DNA of 64,000 bases. Source: Paenibacillus sp. Root444D2. Its GTDB lineage: Bacteria; Bacillota; Bacilli; Paenibacillales; NBRC-103111. Each line of letters starts with the position of its first letter. Positions within the stretch are counted from its first letter, which is position 1. Shown in pieces: positions 62,315-64,000 of this stretch. The notes beneath the pieces were generated by a model. The model saw only the letters and a program-made list of their open reading frames with translations. It had not been told where the DNA came from and searched no databases. The stretch covers positions 186,001 to 250,000 of the forward strand of contig NZ_LMEO01000012.1 of NCBI RefSeq assembly GCF_001426375.1. The letters are read 5' to 3'. The translations under genes were made by a program, and so were the position numbers.

Positions 62315-64000
62315 CTATGATTGGCTCACATTTTGCTCCAGATCGGACCAAAGCTGATCTTTGCCCCGTTGTTTGAGCTGATGAACCTCATTGCCTTCAA
62401 ATAACGGATCAAATTGACAAATCGATTTATACGAACAATGCAGACAGGCTGTTTTTTTACCCAAACGGTACGGAGCAATATCTACATGTCCATCCGTGAT
62501 ACCCGTTCCGATCTGTTTGACCTGTTTCCGCACATATTTACGAAGTGTATCCCACTGTTCATCCGTTGCTACTGAAGAGGTTGAATAGAAGGTTCCGTCC
62601 TTCTTCAAGGCAACTGGGATAAGCTGTGAGTGACCTGCACTCTTCACCAGCTCATCGTCCATCATACCGGCTACTTCCGCATCAGCTGTGATTAGGCCTT
62701 TCATTTTATACCGTTTGCGCAGCTCCTTCTCCACTTCAGAGGGGTCGAGGGCATTTTTTTGCTGGAGCATCGGATTGTGCACATGGAAATAAAGCACGCC
62801 TGCCGGCCTCGCTGCAATACCCAACCACTGCTCCGCATGCGTAATAATAACATCCAAATACGTCAGCATCTGCAGGGAAAGACCGTAATACACCTCAGAT
62901 AACTGTAAGGAAGTTTGACTCGATTTATAGTCAATAACACGCAAAAGAACGCCTTGCTCGCCATCCGCTCGATCCACTCGGTCAATTCGACCGATAATTT
63001 CCATGGTGCAGCCATTATCCAACTCGAAGGTCAGTGATGGCAATTCTTTGCCAGGTCCAAAATCAATCTCCAGCCCCAGTGGCTGGAACTGTCCATGCTT
63101 GGCATGTTCACCGAGCACAACTGCTGCTCTGCCTACAACCTGCTTCAGTTTTCTTGCTATGTAAGCATAACGGCTTGAACTTAACAGAATTTCTCCTTGG
63201 AGCCTTGGCGCGAGCTCGTCCACGACCTGAGCGGAACGCTCCATGCATTGCTCAGCTGTAAGCGAGCCCCAGTCGAGCTGATCCTGCTGGAGCTTTTGGA
63301 CAAACTGATTTAGCGCTGCGTGAAACAATTGCCCAATGTCCGGAGCATCTAGTCGATAAACCCGTCTTTCCTGCAGTCTTAAGCCATGGGACACGAAATG
63401 CGAGAAAGGACAAGCCACATACTTCTCCATTCTCGAAACACTTGCACGTAAATTTTGCCCATATAGAAGCTTACTTGTCTTCGAACTAAGGCCATTCTCT
63501 TTATTCGTATATTGCAGCGCCTGAACTAATGATTGCAGCTTCAGCTGCCATGCAGGCTGCTCGGCATACCAATTGTACGTTTCCCACCAAAGGTCAGCCA
63601 TTCGTCCACCTAGCATCCAATGCTTCATGCGGACAGCCAAATAGGAGATAGCTTGAATAGGGTGTGAAATATAAGCCGCCTGTTCGCCTTCTGGTGATTC
63701 AGCTGCTGGTTCAGCAAGTAAAAGCGGGGCTTCTGTTCCCGGAAAAAGCTGACGCATTTGCTTGATTAGCTCCGAAGGCAGAAGGGATTTCCCTTCCTCA
63801 TCGGCAAGCGGATAGCTCATCCAAAGCCTTTTACCTGGCACGGTTAACGACGTGTACACAATAAACTGCTCGTCCAGCAGCTTGCGTCGACTGCCATCGG
63901 CCATTGGCAAGCCTGACTCTGTCAGTACACTTCTTTCCGCTTCCGTAAGGACGCCCTTTTCATCCATTTGAGCAGGGATAATACCATCGTTGACGCCCAA
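62315..64000 (-). CDS. addB: Helicase-exonuclease AddAB, subunit AddB (N-terminal part outside window)
   Basis: The last 561 residues or so. Visible are the inactivated-helicase core end (MDEKGVLTEAERSVLTESGLPM), the nuclease motif RVIDYKSSQTSLQLSEVYYG and the four cysteines of the 4Fe-4S site: one in VACPFSHFVSHGLRL, three in CLHCSYKSICQFDPLF near the end. AddB scans for Chi and cuts the 5' strand. The 5' part lies beyond the right edge. Confidence 0.95.
   Translation of the reverse strand: MGVNDGIIPAQMDEKGVLTEAERSVLTESGLPMADGSRRKLLDEQFIVYTSLTVPGKRLWMSYPLADEEGKSLLPSELIKQMRQLFPGTEAPLLLAEPAAESPEGEQAAYISHPIQAISYLAVRMKHWMLGGRMADLWWETYNWYAEQPAWQLKLQSLVQALQYTNKENGLSSKTSKLLYGQNLRASVSRMEKYVACPFSHFVSHGLRLQERRVYRLDAPDIGQLFHAALNQFVQKLQQDQLDWGSLTAEQCMERSAQVVDELAPRLQGEILLSSSRYAYIARKLKQVVGRAAVVLGEHAKHGQFQPLGLEIDFGPGKELPSLTFELDNGCTMEIIGRIDRVDRADGEQGVLLRVIDYKSSQTSLQLSEVYYGLSLQMLTYLDVIITHAEQWLGIAARPAGVLYFHVHNPMLQQKNALDPSEVEKELRKRYKMKGLITADAEVAGMMDDELVKSAGHSQLIPVALKKDGTFYSTSSVATDEQWDTLRKYVRKQVKQIGTGITDGHVDIAPYRLGKKTACLHCSYKSICQFDPLFEGNEVHQLKQRGKDQLWSDLEQNVSQS

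Overview
The window looks like the chromosome of an endospore-forming member of the Bacillota, most likely Paenibacillus or a close relative. The gene order yqeY-rpsU / floA / yqfC-yqfD-phoH-yqfF-ybeY-dgkA-cdd-era-yqzL-recO ... yqfL-yqxD-dnaG-sigA-trmK-nif3 is the one known around sigA in Bacillus. The sporulation genes yqfC and yqfD are present, secreted enzymes carry copper-amine-oxidase-type and CBM35 modules, and the RNase P RNA reads as A-type. Almost everything is on the minus strand. I see no rRNA, tRNA, CRISPR array, prophage or intact transposase gene.

Layout. 1-8.0 kb: a cysteine desulfurase cut by the left edge, a lytic transglycosylase, a CNNM/CorC-type membrane protein, small conserved proteins, a GH15 enzyme, a YpuI-like protein and, on the plus strand, a membrane-anchored subtilisin. 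8.0-9.1 kb is non-coding: a 168-bp element with perfect 21-bp terminal inverted repeats (IS1182-like MITE), two copies of an ~80-nt double-hairpin unit, and rnpB with its promoter and terminator. 9.2-30.3 kb: the conserved housekeeping block (nif3-like, trmK, rpoD, dnaG, yqxD, yqfL, recO, yqzL, era, cdd, dgkA, ybeY, yqfF, phoH, yqfD, yqfC, floA, nfeD, yqeY, rpsU, a HIT protein, rsgA). glyQS and ccpN, which sit between recO and yqfL in Bacillus subtilis, are absent here.

30.5-48.7 kb is the accessory highlight. A plus-strand gene fuses a TetR repressor to an FAD oxidoreductase. It converges on a ~16-kb minus-strand operon: lacI-type regulator, two ABC permeases, sugar-binding lipoprotein, a cytoplasmic GH31 enzyme with a GH15-like N-terminal domain, a type II thioesterase-like protein with cysteine in place of the nucleophilic serine, and two secreted GH31 enzymes. 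The last two match, in length and signal-peptide length as I remember them, CtsY (isomaltosyltransferase) and CtsZ (6-alpha-glucosyltransferase) of Bacillus globisporus C11, which make the cyclic tetrasaccharide cycloalternan from alpha-glucan. The operon is therefore best read as outside-the-cell synthesis of cycloalternan, ABC import, and breakdown in the cytoplasm. The promoter region has a consensus-like promoter, two near-identical operator-like palindromes and a cre-like site.

48.7-64 kb: a membrane-anchored protein of unknown function, a secreted GH26-like protein with TPR-like and copper-amine-oxidase-type domains, a trypsin-fold protein without signal peptide, then the recombination operon addB (cut by the right edge)-addA-sbcD-sbcC.
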